From positions 930,001 through 994,000 of the forward strand of contig JAJTTP010000003.1 of assembly GCA_023313575.1 (NCBI GenBank): a DNA stretch of 64,000 nt, in the 5' to 3' direction. The notes beneath the pieces are model-generated. The model saw nothing but the letters and a program-made list of their open reading frames with translations. It made no database searches and was not told where the DNA came from. How positions within the stretch are numbered: the first letter of the stretch is position 1; each line of letters starts with the position of its first letter. Made by a program: the position numbers and the translations under genes. Origin of the DNA: Eutypella sp. D-1 (Eukaryota > Ascomycota > Sordariomycetes > Xylariales > Diatrypaceae). Positions 36,380 through 47,995 of the stretch are shown here, in pieces.

Positions 36380-36475
36380 TATAGTGGCTGCGGTGGCTGT
36401 GGTGGCTGCCTATCCCATAGATGCCATCGAATCTATCGAATCTATCCCAGCCACCGAAGCCACCGAAGCCACCGA
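36380..36475. repeat. Imperfect inverted repeat of GGTGGCT units
   Basis: The left arm (about 36383-36410) has three GTGGCTG units and the right arm (about 36448-36473) three AGCCACC units in reverse, separated by about 38 bases. Two TAAACCTATT copies follow at 36477 and 36525. It could be one end of a degraded transposon; no transposase frame is nearby. Confidence 0.55.
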
Positions 36476-37331
36476 TTAAACCTATTCGGGCGTGATCTGT
36501 CCAAAAGTACGCTAAACGGTGCCGTTAAACCTATTACAGCGTAACGGTGCACGGTACTCCCGTTACACTCGCAATCAATTATTGCAACTTTCTGGCTGGA
36601 TAAAGTTCTTAATAATTGGTATCAGAAGATAATAGACGTTTTGCATGACCATTCGGCGTTTTTTGCACGCGAATGCGACCGATAGGTGTTGAGTTACGAA
36701 GTAAAATGTCCCAAAATCTGGGGTAAAATCAAACGATTTGATTGGTTCGAAATTGTCAGTGCGGCTAATGAGATGTATAAGAGTAGATGTTACCTGGCAT
36801 TAGGGCTCTGAGGGCGTTTCCGAAGTACCATGTACAGACGATCCTACTTGGCACCAAAAGTGTTACCTGTTACGTTGGGGGCAGACGGTGACCGTGGTGG
36901 TATTGCATTGCTGGATTCATCCGAGTCCGAAGGCCATGGTTCGCTGCCATGTTTGCTGCATATAACGTCCCCCCAACTCCCCAACAAGAAAGCCAAGAAT
37001 GAACACCCCGTTGAAGAAATACCGCTAGAGTCACCTCTGCCCATATGTACTTTAGCTGCTAAAGCAAATCCATGATCCCTACCACCCACTCTTCCGGCAC
37101 ATGAGTATATTGCGGCCCTCTTACGTAGCGAGACGGATGTCGCATAGATCGATGCCGTCGACTCGTCACCCCCGGTCAGCCCTCCCTGCTCCCCTCTCCA
37201 TCATAAGCGCGGATCCGTCATTGGACCGCGTCTCTTCCGCATCTGCTTATGCATGTATAACTACAGCAAAATGCATTCAAGGCAGGCTAGATGAGGGTGA
37301 TCAAAGACAAGCTGATGTTAGTTAAAATGAC

Positions 37332-37583
37332 ATGTCCGATTTTCTTTTTTCGATAGAATGCAACGCAGAGTACTTCGGCTGTCATACGCCGTCAGCACTT
37401 GCGAGCCATTTTCGTATTACTGCACGCAAACAAATTGGACGTCAGTTGGATCTCAAATCAGGCCCCAAAGTCGCGGGCCGTAAACGCAAGCCCAATTCTG
37501 CGGATGTAACTCAACTCTCTTCCGGGAATGCGAGTATTGGAGATGTGAAGTTTCTTCCAGTACCTCTACCATATTGGGTCTAG
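37332..37583 (+). CDS. Doubtful small ORF, 83 residues
   Basis: Starts with ATG and encodes a basic protein with AEYFGCHTPSALASHFR and GPKVAGRKRKPN. The first part loosely recalls small fungal proteins with a helix-turn-helix-like CTPSALxxxFR pattern, but no family could be named. A CGATAG at 37352-37357 could be an intron end, so this may be the last exon of something lost. Treat as hypothetical. Confidence 0.25.
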   Translation: MSDFLFSIECNAEYFGCHTPSALASHFRITARKQIGRQLDLKSGPKVAGRKRKPNSADVTQLSSGNASIGDVKFLPVPLPYWV

Positions 37584-39328
37584 GTGTCAGATTCTCGGTA
37601 GCATTATTATCGGCTCCGCCTGCTCTTCTCTACATCACGCATCTATCGACCACTGGAACGGTATATTGAGGCGGTCAGGGTGGCAACTCTTTTCAACCAC
37701 GTCCTTTCAATCTCCATGTGAGATTTTGATTGAGGCGAGATTGCGCTCATTGGAAGGCGATTAAATGACCAGTAAGAAAAGACAGGACTTTATGTCTCTA
37801 CGCGCGACTGGCTTGTCCCGGGAGCCCTGGCGTTCGTGCAGGCCAGGGGGGGGGGGTTGTCTAGCAGCCAAGACATGAAGTGCAAGCCACCCCAACCCGA
37901 ATTCTGGGATCAATCGTTGGTGACCAGGAGAGTCAGGCTGTCCCGTATGCACGAGCATACATTCTTGGAAAAGGGGCCACTTCTTTCTCTTCTCACTCGC
38001 TCGTCCATCCGCCAGCTAACTAGCAGAATGGAGCGGAGTCTGTGTTTCTCTCCGCCGTCCCCTGCCTAGTCTGCCAGAAAACCCCAGGCTTTCGGGCTCC
38101 GTGGCTATACATAGTAGCCACATGCCGCATACAGCAACGCGCAATACAGGCATGATTCCTGATGCGACCCTGGGCCAGGGAGAGAGTCTCCGGCGTCTGC
38201 ACGATGTGCGTGTTGAGACTTGAGAGCCACGAATGGACGGCTTCACACGCCGGTGAGCCCTTGTACAGATCATTTTTAATTGGCACACCTGATGGCTGGC
38301 ATCTGTTAAGGGCGCCAGTGACAGCTGCTGGATGTGACGCGCTGCATTGTGGGCGTTGAGTACCGCAAGCCATCATCAGTTCCTGGACCTCTATAGCAAC
38401 GGTCTTGGCCCCCACAACTTCTTTTTCATCATGCTCATGGGCTACCCGGATACCGGGTCGCCCTCACGGGCGCCAAGGTAGTTTACCCCACAACGTGACG
38501 GAGTACCCGCTCGCTCCCCCCCTTTCCGTTTTGAAGTTAACGACCCTTTGATCGCTCCTCACAGGCTGCATCTCAACACAGCCATGACTCTTACTCACTC
38601 GTATAGATCCTATTCCACCACGAGCGTGGTTTCTAGCCACTCGGAATCCCCTTTCACCATGTGGTCTGTTGCGGCCCCACCCCCTTTTCCTCGCCACCGC
38701 CGCCCTCACCTCCCCAGTTTAACAACGACTGGACGATATGTGGCCTGCCCAAGGCCGCAACACGCCCTACCCCTACCGATCGAATTGTCAATTCGGGCCT
38801 CGCTTAGCATGGGCGGGTGCATATTCTTCTCCCAGGATGGCTTGCTTCGACTGGAATAGACAATCGGGGATTTCTAGCTTAGGTACTAATCAGATGCGAG
38901 GATATGGCGTTGTTAATTCCCTAGTTGACTACGTACTACAAGAATTGTTTGCGAAGGCAGCCAGGCTAGAGTGCTTTACAGTTAGCCAAGAATGTAACAA
39001 GATGGGCCTTGCTAAATAGCCAACTGTACTACCCTTACTCAACTTGCTGTTCACACCTGACTGATTGACAAACAACGCCGTTTATACAAGTGATTGATGT
39101 GTAGTCGCTAAAGCAGTTCATCGACTCGCTTAAATTATAAAAGTTCGAATTGTCGATAGCCATAAATTTGTATATATTGCGGTGTTTGTTTTCAGATACA
39201 TGATGCGTAACCATGCTACAGATATAAGATACGCCTACGTTCCGGCTGTACTCGAACTTATTCTACCCTGTGCTAGCTTCCACACAAGGTGTCCACAAAG
39301 GCTTAGATATTCCACAAGACGTACGCTC

Positions 39329-41006
39329 ATGATGTCGTCAGATACCTCTAGCCACCAAACACCGATCAACGGCACAATATCATACATTGTTCCCCCTGGC
39401 AGTCAGACCAACAGGTACTACATACTGATCTCTAACGTACGTTCATAGTGGAACAGAATATCTAAGGATTCTAAGCTAACCCCCGCCGGCGGAACCACTA
39501 GTTACCTTTCCAGTCAAGCTGGAGGCAGGTGAAGGACTTCGTGCGGACAGTATGTCCCTCTGTTGAGCGAGTACAAGTATTCCCCGGCAGTACGTCCGGC
39601 TGGATCTGCGTCGAGGGTCGTGAGGGCTTTGATGCGACAATGGGTATGTGTGTCTTTTTATACAGGTCTCCTACTTTTTTATTTGCCTGTCCACCCCCTT
39701 TGTCATGGAATAAATGGACAAGAACATTATTTGGAGCCTAGCTTCTATGTACCCGCCGAAGCGATTTCACATAAGCAGGGATCCTCAGACCCTCTACTTA
39801 AAAGGGGCAAAGGCCTTGGCCCCTGGTGACTTTTGGAGGTCCAAACATGCCAATTACCGGTAGCTCATGGACGAGTTGTTAACTGATAGTTTTTAGAGCT
39901 CCTGGAGAATAAGAACTTCCAAGACAGAGCCATCTTTGCTGACGGGAGGAACGCCGACAAACATACTGTGATCAAAGATTCGGAGGGGGCGCCTCATTAT
40001 GCGCGTCTGACGGAGAGTTCACGTAACTCTTCAGCTACGATGAGCTCCGGAGTGACGGAGTTGACACAGGTATGGTCACTTACCGGATCTCTTCTTTTGG
40101 ATATCTACAACCCTGTACTAATGAAGATCGTGAGTCAAGTGGTCCTCCGCGATGACCCCGACTAGTGGGCCTGGTGCACCAACTACATTGGAATACCAGC
40201 CTGTCCCTCCTCCCTATACTCGTGGCGATATGACCACCTGGTGGTCATCCGAATCGATGACACCCGGAAGCTATGCCGAGCAGCCACCCTACAGTTCCGT
40301 CGCTGTCCCGGAACGATACGCTTACGGACTGGGCTATCAGAATCCACAGCAGTACCAGATGGACCCAACTCAAGCCGGCGGGTATCCCTACGCCCATACA
40401 TATACTGAGCCCTACTCGGGATATGCCGCTCCGACGAGTGGTGGTTACGCTGCCTCTGGCCCTGGCATATCTACCCTTCATGGGGACAGCCTAGTGAAGG
40501 TCAAGATGCGCAAGATCATAATCAAGCATCTCCCGACGTGGGCTACCGTTGAACAGCTACAGGGTCTCATCCAGAAGAAGTCCAGCATTGGGGCTGATCA
40601 AGTACATAATATTTACCTCTCCCAACCGGCAGGGTCAAGTGGAACAAACAAGGGATCCGCTTTCATTACGCTTGACAGTGAGGATACCGCTTCGCGGGTG
40701 ATCAGAAAACTCAACGGATACAAGTACGGTCATTACAACCTCCAGGTAGAGCTTACCAAGGAAGGTGTTTCTACCAATGAGGGTCACAGTGACCACCACC
40801 GCTCATCACGGTCCGGCGGGAAGGATAGGGATAAGAGAGAAAGAAACACGACTCATCACTCGGCCTCCGAGGGAGATAGGAAAAGTCATGGTGGTGGAAA
40901 GCATCATTCTTCTTCTCACCATCCCAAGCCCGAGATCATCGTCGCTCACGGATCCAGGAGGCAGGATGCTAAGGATAGTAACAAGAAACAGGGCTCGAAA
41001 CATTGA
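39329..41006 (+). CDS. RNA-binding protein with two RRM domains
   Basis: Four exons in phase: 39329-39436, 39502-39643, 39897-40069 and 40140-41006 (1290 bases, 429 residues). Two adjacent ATGs (39329 and 39332) are possible starts. RRM 1 spans the first three exons: YYILISNLPFQSSWRQVKDF is RNP2 with helix 1, followed by VERVQVFPGSTSGWICV and GREGFDATM. A middle Pro/Tyr/Gln/Gly-rich region (about residues 150-255) resembles disordered linkers in RNA-granule proteins. RRM 2 begins at KIIIKHLPTWATVEQLQGL and ends near GSAFITLDSEDTASRVIRKL and LQVELTKEG. The tail is rich in Ser, His, Lys and Arg. Intron 2 (253 bases) is longer than its neighbours. RNA target unknown. Confidence 0.88.
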
Positions 41007-43099
41007 TGGGGTCACCCTACATCGGTGGAGAGCCTTTTTGTTTTGAGTTACTTGATGGGATTTATCAGTGTCCCTTCATCTTACCCGCCTTCCTCTACTC
41101 TATTGGGCTGCAGTCATTGTCTTTTTTTTCTCTTCAACAGCGGGGCGTTTCCCACCGGGGATAGCGAGTGGCGGTTGGCTGTTGTCGAAATCATTCTTTT
41201 TGGACTATTTTCATGTTTCAGAGATAAAGGCGCTAGAGAACATGCCCCTATCTAGACAGTAAGTATAGGGAATGCATGTATAGTAAATGCGCTCCACTAT
41301 ACCTGCTGTAAAAGAACGGTCATTACCATGTTCGATTTCGCTCGTTATTTCCGATTGAATGTTGCACACCTTCATATATTTGTCTCCGTTGTGATCATGT
41401 TTCGGCACGGTAGAGACCATGACCTTGGCCATGAACAACTGACTACCTTTGAGCCGTTTACCAGGCGGAACGGTGGATCTCTCGTAAGACCGTAGATGGT
41501 GCTTCCGCTAACCCGGTTACTACTGGCATTGCGGCCTTGAATCCTCGTGCGGGGAAGAGCCGCGTAGCCGGAAGAGACGCCTACCAACGGCAAGCGTATG
41601 AGCCAGGGAGCAGATGTCTCGTCTCGCTACTCTTCGATTCGATATCTCCAGGATAGATAGCTAGTCCTTCTTTGTCGGAGTCCGCCGGGGCGGGAATACG
41701 TCTGGGCTGCGATTGCCCTGCCCTCCAACAGACGCTGTCATATCTCACATTCTGGGCGCTGTCGTCTTCGGTCGGTTATATGAAGTTCTCGTCTTCAGCG
41801 TCGTAGCGAGCAGTGTAGCAACGTGATAGCTTTTCGGTGGCATTGCGTGTGTGCTCGCGAGGATGCTGCCGTCCCTCCAACCCTCCACCTTTCGTATGCA
41901 GGACAGAAACAGGGGGAAGAGGGATAGAAAAGGAAATAATAATTGACGGTGGGCAGGGCTAGAAGAACTCCCGGTTCTGTTATAAGGCATCCGCGGCCCA
42001 GGAGACGCAATGTCGTTGCCTCCATGTCGCACAGAATGAAACCTGTCAGATGCAAGCCTCCCGCGACCAGGTTCGTGGTTGGCCCGCGGGATACCTTCCG
42101 CCTAATGGATTGTTTGACATCGAAGCGCCGCAACATCCCGTCTTTCCAGCGTACAAACTTGGCCTACGTTGCCCACCTCGCTCTCCAACATATGTTGTGG
42201 CCCTCTACTGCCCCCCCCCCCACTCTTCTGTCGCCCAGCGCCCCCCTGCTTCTCTATGTGGGTTTCGTGGCGTCCTTCCGGACAACGCACTGCAAGTTAT
42301 GTTATATTGCTAAAGATGTTGCAGTCGCAGTCGGACGGTTCCCTACATATGTATCTGTGGTGTCCATTGTGATACTTGGTGAGATCTATCATTAATTATA
42401 GCCTAACTAGGTAGTCGAGCCAGGTCAACTAGAAGTACATCCGTCTTTGTGAACCATTCCTTGCTCGCTTTTCCATACTTGCATTAAATAGATGCCATAC
42501 TCCCGTCCGCGCCTGGTTCTCGGCTCCCTGCCGCAGGACTGGTAAGAAGGCCCGACCCGCACACTCCGCGTTCTCGACCATCGAGTCGGGGCACCGCGGC
42601 GGCGACGCTGTCCAACCAAGCAGGCGGGCAGGCAGGCTTACCTCCTAGTTCGTGCATACATATGCATGGGAGGCGCATGTGCATATCTGTATCTGGTGAT
42701 GAAGTTATGCGGGATGACTCCTCGGTTGGTAGCATAGCAGCGCCCCCACGGTTCCACCAGTTCCGACTCGATGAATACTGAGATGGCGCAGAGTTCCGTC
42801 ACACAGGGCATGCTTATAGGTACAGCGAACCTCAAGCACCTGACTTGGAATGTGAATATAAATATATTGGCCCTGCTGCTGTGCGATGACCCGTGTTAAT
42901 TTATTTGCATTCTGCCTGCTTTGAAGAGCCCATGAGCTACCACCCCGCGACCGTTGGATCTGACATGTCGCCGGCATCCGACGCGCCCGTTCCCCGGTAG
43001 ACCCTGGTCGGTCCCTATTGGGTCCCCGCCATTCAACTTTGTACCCAGATCCTGAAATGCAGGCTCCAGGATTCCGAAGAATCGAAAGCATGCTTATAT

Positions 43100-43128
43100 G
43101 GTTCCACATCCGGTCCGGATGTGGAACC
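43100..43128. repeat. Perfect 14-bp palindrome with 1-base centre
   Basis: GGTTCCACATCCGG, a single T, then CCGGATGTGGAACC. The match is complete over 14 base pairs, far beyond chance for a single site, and could extrude as a cruciform or bind a dimeric factor. Confidence 0.95.
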
Positions 43129-44155
43129 CGAGACTTGTCGTCACTCCCTCCCTTTCAGCCTTGCCTTACTGACGATTCCACCGCTCCACGGTGTGCTACG
43201 CCATGCTGTCGCGCACATCGGATAGTCAACCGGTGGACGACTTGACTCGGAAATCGCCCACCGGGATCTTTGCCATAACGTAAGGACATATACCGGTAAA
43301 AAAGTATTTCTTTTTTTTTCCTCATCCGCCTCGCAAAATCCCCTTCTTGCTTCTCACTCCGTGGCCACCAAGACGCCAGTGGGCGCTCCAGTCCTGCCCA
43401 CTACTCACCCATGCTAGCGCGTCATACAATGACTACTAGATGCCGCACATAGGCACAAGCATGGTGTATGCGTGACACTATACTATATACGTATGATAGT
43501 ACAAAAGGGGATAGCATCGCGATGTAGCAGCCAAACCCTAAGCCCATTAGACTTGGGACCAGTTCCCGGTCAACCGGTCTCGAAAGGTGGCTGGCTAAAC
43601 GGGTTCATCCCTCCTCCGGGTCTGGAACCGGTGGACAGGTATGGTAGTACAACGCAACGGTGCTGCATATATGCCAGGAAACCAAGTACTTACTTACAGA
43701 TCGTATTTCATACTGTGAAATCGTCCCTTTCTTTCTTACGACACACCTCTTACACCTTTTCTTTTTCTTTCCCTCTCTTCCATGGATGGGGGCGTTTTCC
43801 TTCTCGGGCTCCTTGGGCGTTGATGGGTTTGAAGAGGACGGTCTGAACTCCACCATAAGCGAGGACGCGCTTCTCGGGAATCATTACTTGGATATCACGC
43901 CGCGTCTGGATTGTACGTAGCGTATGAGTTTATACACGGATCCCCTATCATATGTCAGTGTTTAGACAAGATAATATCAGAGATACCTAGAATGTTTTCT
44001 GCTATTCCTAGATAGATAGCACTTAATGAAGAGCAAAAGCGAACTTGTAGTCGTGAGACGATCGCATCGCATTGCAAGAGCTATGTGGGTGACCGATAAC
44101 TCATCGGTCTCTAGCCTGGTGTGCACTCACGAGACGTGTGTAGTCCTACTTCCAA

Positions 44156-44170
44156 CCCCCCCCCCCCCCC
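44156..44170. repeat. Homopolymer of 15 C
   Basis: Fifteen consecutive C on the plus strand, about 115 bases after the stop codon of the minus-strand gene beginning at 44285. Confidence 0.95.
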
Positions 44171-44284
44171 TCTGGACGTAAGTGGATCGACTTGGCCACG
44201 CGAATTCAGGTTAATGTATCCCCTTCCCTTTTTCCCCTGAAGCCCAGCCTACCACGCCAGCAATTTGTAGTCTCGGTTAAACAA

Positions 44285-45460
44285 TCAGTATTTCCATCTT
44301 TTACCCCCCCTCTTCGAAGCCGCGACGGCCGCTAAGGCTATGCGACCGATAGGGCCGTGACTCGGTGCCGACTCCGTCGCCGGCACCGTCTTCCCCTTCC
44401 TCTTCTTTTTCACCGCCCGCTCCGGAGCAGCAGGAGCAATGGGAGCGGTCGAAGTAGTAGGCTGGCTGCCCTCCTCCTGCTCGGGTTCCGAGTCCGTGGT
44501 TAGGTCGATGACCTGCTCTGGGTCGGGAGGGGGAGACGGGGAGCTGCGGTCGTACCGCCGCTTTCGGATCCGCGGGAACGCGTGGGTCGCGAAGTCGATG
44601 CCAAGGCCGCGGTCGCGGCGCCGCTGGATCGACGGTACGATGTCCGTGTCTTGCTCTTGGTCTCGTTCTTGGTTCTGATCCGAGCGCTTCTCCCCCCTGT
44701 GCCTATGATAGGATAAGGTGGAAAGGAGGTCTCTAGAGCCCGTAGTATAGCTGCTCTTGCGAGACGCGGTGAATGGGATATCGGCCTGTCCTCTCCCGTA
44801 ATCCTGCCTGGGGCGGCTGAAACGCATGAGCATCTGCGCGAAATCGCGGCCGCCACCTCCACCACCAAGATTATTCCTCCTTTTCCTCTTGATCTCCGTC
44901 CTAACGCCTTTCTTCGGGTCCTGGTCTTCGTCTTCGTCGTCGTCGTCGGACGAGATGACGACGACGGGCACGTCCCTCTCTGCGGCGCGGCGGGCGGAAC
45001 TCTCGAGGGCTTCGGCGATACTATCTTCGGCACCGCGCGCCTGTGCGAGGAGCTGTCGCTTCTCGTATGCCGACGCCACGGCCTTATCGACTATGTCGAT
45101 GACTATGTCTCTCACCGCCGCGTCGATTTCTTCAGCCTCCTTGTCCTCCTCCGATGAAATTCTCTTGGTCGTGATTGACAACGTCATATCATCACTGGGC
45201 GTATTGAGTGGGGCAACACAAGAGATAGGAGAGGGAAGGAGAGATGAAAGGACTTTGGGCGTGGCGTCCTCGGGGTTCATGGACTCGTCCTTTCTAATGG
45301 ATTCGCATACAGGGACGACTGGTGTACTGACGAGGACCGTATCGCGAGGGGAGGAGACGCAGGCGACGGCCTCCTCGACGATGCCGTCGAGAATCTCCCC
45401 GACAACAAAAGAGATCGGCTGCTCAGCGACGCCGATGTCGCCGTTGGTGGTGTCTCCCAT
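44285..45460 (-). CDS. Uncharacterised nuclear-type protein with two SUMO-interaction-like motifs
   Basis: Single exon, 391 residues from the ATG at 45460 (MGDTTNGD); upstream in-frame codons lack an ATG. I recognise no folded domain. Visible: VGEILDGIVEEAVACV near residue 20 and VRDIVIDIVDKAVASA near residue 115, similar amphipathic segments; VVVISSDDDDEDEDQD and QVIDLTTDSEPEQE, each a hydrophobic core followed by acidic/Ser residues as in SUMO-interaction motifs; basic clusters EIKRKRRNN, RIRKRRYDR and VKKKRKGK as nuclear-localisation candidates; and a Gly run. The C-terminus is basic (SKRGGKRWKY). Together this suggests a disordered nuclear protein that binds SUMO-modified partners; this is inference. 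It lies head to tail with DBP9, 622 bases downstream of it. Confidence 0.7.
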   Translation of the reverse strand: MGDTTNGDIGVAEQPISFVVGEILDGIVEEAVACVSSPRDTVLVSTPVVPVCESIRKDESMNPEDATPKVLSSLLPSPISCVAPLNTPSDDMTLSITTKRISSEEDKEAEEIDAAVRDIVIDIVDKAVASAYEKRQLLAQARGAEDSIAEALESSARRAAERDVPVVVISSDDDDEDEDQDPKKGVRTEIKRKRRNNLGGGGGGRDFAQMLMRFSRPRQDYGRGQADIPFTASRKSSYTTGSRDLLSTLSYHRHRGEKRSDQNQERDQEQDTDIVPSIQRRRDRGLGIDFATHAFPRIRKRRYDRSSPSPPPDPEQVIDLTTDSEPEQEEGSQPTTSTAPIAPAAPERAVKKKRKGKTVPATESAPSHGPIGRIALAAVAASKRGGKRWKY

Positions 45461-46082
45461 GATGATGAGGTAGGTGATATTATCTACGGGATTCTCGTTG
45501 ACTGCGGAATCAAACGGCAGGGTAAGGAGGTGGATGGTGCAATGCAATGTGACTCTCTGATATCGATCTTATTTCCCAGGCATATCAGAATATCTACATA
45601 ATGAGAGTCAGTGCCTAGTTCCGTATCTGCAAATGATCCTGGTGATAGGTTTACGTGAGGAAGGTGCGTACTTCGAACCGTTGAAATCGACGATTGGAAG
45701 GAACCGAAAAGCTACGTGCTTTCACATGTCTTTGAATATTAGCCACATGTAGACAAGAGAGGGGATGATGGGGAACGGTGCTGTTGTCACGGATAAATGT
45801 TCTTTTGAGTTACGTCTGAGGATTGGAAGGAAGGTGGCAGGCATATACGGCATAGTAAGTATGTACTTCTCAAAGCGAGGTGCTGCCATGAAGTAAATCG
45901 ATGTCACTAGGTAGGAACCTTTCGAAGGCCGAAAGTTACCGAGATGGAACGTTTAGAAAGGACGGGTATCTATGATAGAGCTACGCATTATCTATCTGTA
46001 TTTGATGAGTGACCTTGAAGGCTCAAGAGTACAGAGCGACACCTCACCAGGTGCTTCCACAAGACTGTTATTAATTGCCTCC
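45461..46082. other. Intergenic, promoter of the SIM-motif gene
   Basis: 622 bases between the DBP9 stop codon and the start of the next minus-strand gene. No coding frame seen; one CTAGGTAGG at about 45908. Confidence 0.45.
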
Positions 46083-47995
46083 TCATTTCTTCTTCGATCT
46101 CGCCCTCAGAGACTTCAGGGGATCGACCTTGCGACCGCCGCCGACCTTCATGCCCCTGCCTTTGAAGCCCCGCCCCTTGCGGTTCTTACCGTCCAGCTTC
46201 TTGAAGGGGACGAACCCGACGTCGTTGGTCGTGAGCGCCTTCTTGCCCTCCGCCGGCAGGAGGTAGTCCGGCACGTGGCGCAGGTGGGCCTGGGTGCGCG
46301 CGGGCTTCAGCTCGCCGTCGTGCCTGAGGTGATGCAGCTCGGAGGGGTTGTCCTCGAAGAAGCGCGTGAGCTTCTCGGACTTGAGAAGCTCCTCGCGGAG
46401 CTCGCGGGTCCGCGCTTCCCGGATGGCCACCCGCGTCACGGCGCGCAGGGCGTCGTTCATCCGGTACCGGAACGCGTCCACCTGCTTCATGTCAAAGGTG
46501 TAGTCGCTGACCTCCCTGCCCAGCTTCGCCTGGTTTTTCCGGATCCGGGCCAACACCTTCTCATCGTTCTCGGCCGACTCGATGCTTGTGGGGATGTGCT
46601 TGCGGAACTTGTCCTTCGGGATCGCAAACGAGAGGCTCATTCCCGTCTGCCCGGCCCGGGCCGTACGGCCTATCCGGTGCTGGTAGCTCTTCGAGGTTTG
46701 CGGGAGGTCGAAGTTGATGACAGCGCGGACGTTCTTGAAGTCTATGCCGCGAGAAACGCCGTACTCATTATTCCGAGAGGACTTTCGCTTCTTTTTCGGC
46801 GGCGCATCCGACTTCGATTTGCCATTGCCATTAGGTTTAGAGTTTTTGGTTTTCTCCCCGTCAACTGCCTCGTCCTCGTTTTCGTCACCGAGCACTTCAG
46901 TGTCGTCGCTAGCAATAATAATATCGTAGACGTTCCTGTTGAACTCCTCGACGACGTGTATCCTGGAGCTCACAGGAAGCTCGGGATTTAATATACAAGA
47001 GCGCACACCGAATTGGCCGAGGAAGAGCTTCAATCTATAACACCGGTCGATATCGGCAACAAATATTATAGTCTTGCCTGTTATTAGGCGAAGCTTGAAC
47101 ATGACGTATGTGAGTAAGAACTTCTCATCCTCGCCACATCTGTATTCGTGTTAGTTGTGCAAAATGACAAGAAGGCAGTAAAGGCCATAACTCACTTTAC
47201 AACGTATTGCGAAACTCCCTCTCCCTCGGTTTCGGGCTCTACAAGATCCAAAAAGGTGGCATTCTGACAGAACAGCTCCTTCAAAGTATCGACTTCGGCA
47301 GTCAATGTGGCGCTCGTGAGAATCTTTTGAACGCCCTTGGGTAGGGAAGCAGCGATACTCCGAAGATCCTCATCATAACCGTACGATAGTACTAAGTCGG
47401 CCTCGTCTAGTACGATATGCTGGAGCTTTTCTAAGGATAAGGCGGAATTCTTGATGTGATGCCAAACGCGAGCTGGGGTAGAGACGACGATGTCAGGAGA
47501 AGCGGAGAGAAGGGAGCGCTGTACGGCGTCGGAAACTTTGTCGGAAAGCTTCACAACCTGAATCTCCTTAGTGCAAAAGGCGGAGAAAGACTCGATGGCT
47601 TTCGTGATCTGATCGGCGAGCTCGCGCGTGGGAACGAGGACGAGGGCTGCTGTATATGACGATTCGGACGATTCAGACGATTCAGACGATGTCTGTTTGC
47701 GCTTCAAGATAGCTTGTAAAATTGGTAGTACATAGGCGGCAGTCTTTCCGGAGCCCGTCTTGGCTTTGGCTAATATATCAACGCCATCCAAGGCCAAGGG
47801 AATGGTCTTGGACTGAACGAGTGTCGGGGTTTTAAAGCCTTGATGGCTGATGGCCTGCAGAAGTCGGGGATCGAGTCCCAGATCTCCAAAGGTGGTGATG
47901 GGCTCGCGCTCCTTCTTTTCGCTTGTCTTTTCGCCTGTCTTTTCACCTGTCGCTTCTGTCGTCGGCTGGTTGTTTTCGTCAAGCTTGCGCTTCAT
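46083..47995 (-). CDS. DBP9: ATP-dependent RNA helicase DBP9 (DEAD box)
   Basis: A nucleolar DEAD-box helicase for assembly of the 60S ribosomal subunit. Exon 1 (47995-47196) and exon 2 (47139-46083) are joined in phase over a 56-base intron (GTGAGT..ACAG with a CTAAC branch), 618 residues. Motifs in order: Q motif region [19 protein letters not shown], motif I AKTGSGKT, Ia PTRELADQ, motif II VLDEADL, motif III SAT, and in the second RecA domain [23 protein letters not shown] and motif [14 protein letters not shown] charged insert with KKKRKSSR lies between IIIASDD and RGIDF, as in DBP9 proteins. The C-terminus has the DBP9-like [24 protein letters not shown] region (given in parts), LLKSEKL and a basic [14 protein letters not shown] tail. 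A 9-base repeat in exon 1 encodes [11 protein letters not shown]. Confidence 0.95.

Larger units (their letters stand above)
36157..39328. other. Intergenic, with inverted repeat and coding-like fragments
   Basis: About 3.2 kb. An imperfect inverted repeat built of GGTGGCT units lies at about 36380-36475. A frame at 37332-37583 (83 residues, basic GRKRK stretch) and an island at 38350-38470 look partly coding but match nothing I recognise. An 11-G run is at 37846-37856. The 8-bp repeats at 36290-36315 are variants of CACAATCT. Confidence 0.4.
41007..44284. other. Intergenic between convergent genes
   Basis: 3.3 kb between the ends of the RRM gene and the SIM-motif gene. It contains an 11-C run at 42211-42221, a perfect 14-bp inverted repeat at 43100-43128 and a 15-C run at 44156-44170. 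No frame with coding character was found. Confidence 0.45.

Noticed and set aside
45972..46991. 339-residue open frame antisense to DBP9
   Set aside because: It lies wholly within DBP9 exon 2 on the other strand and its Leu/Arg/Val-rich composition is typical of a shadow frame.
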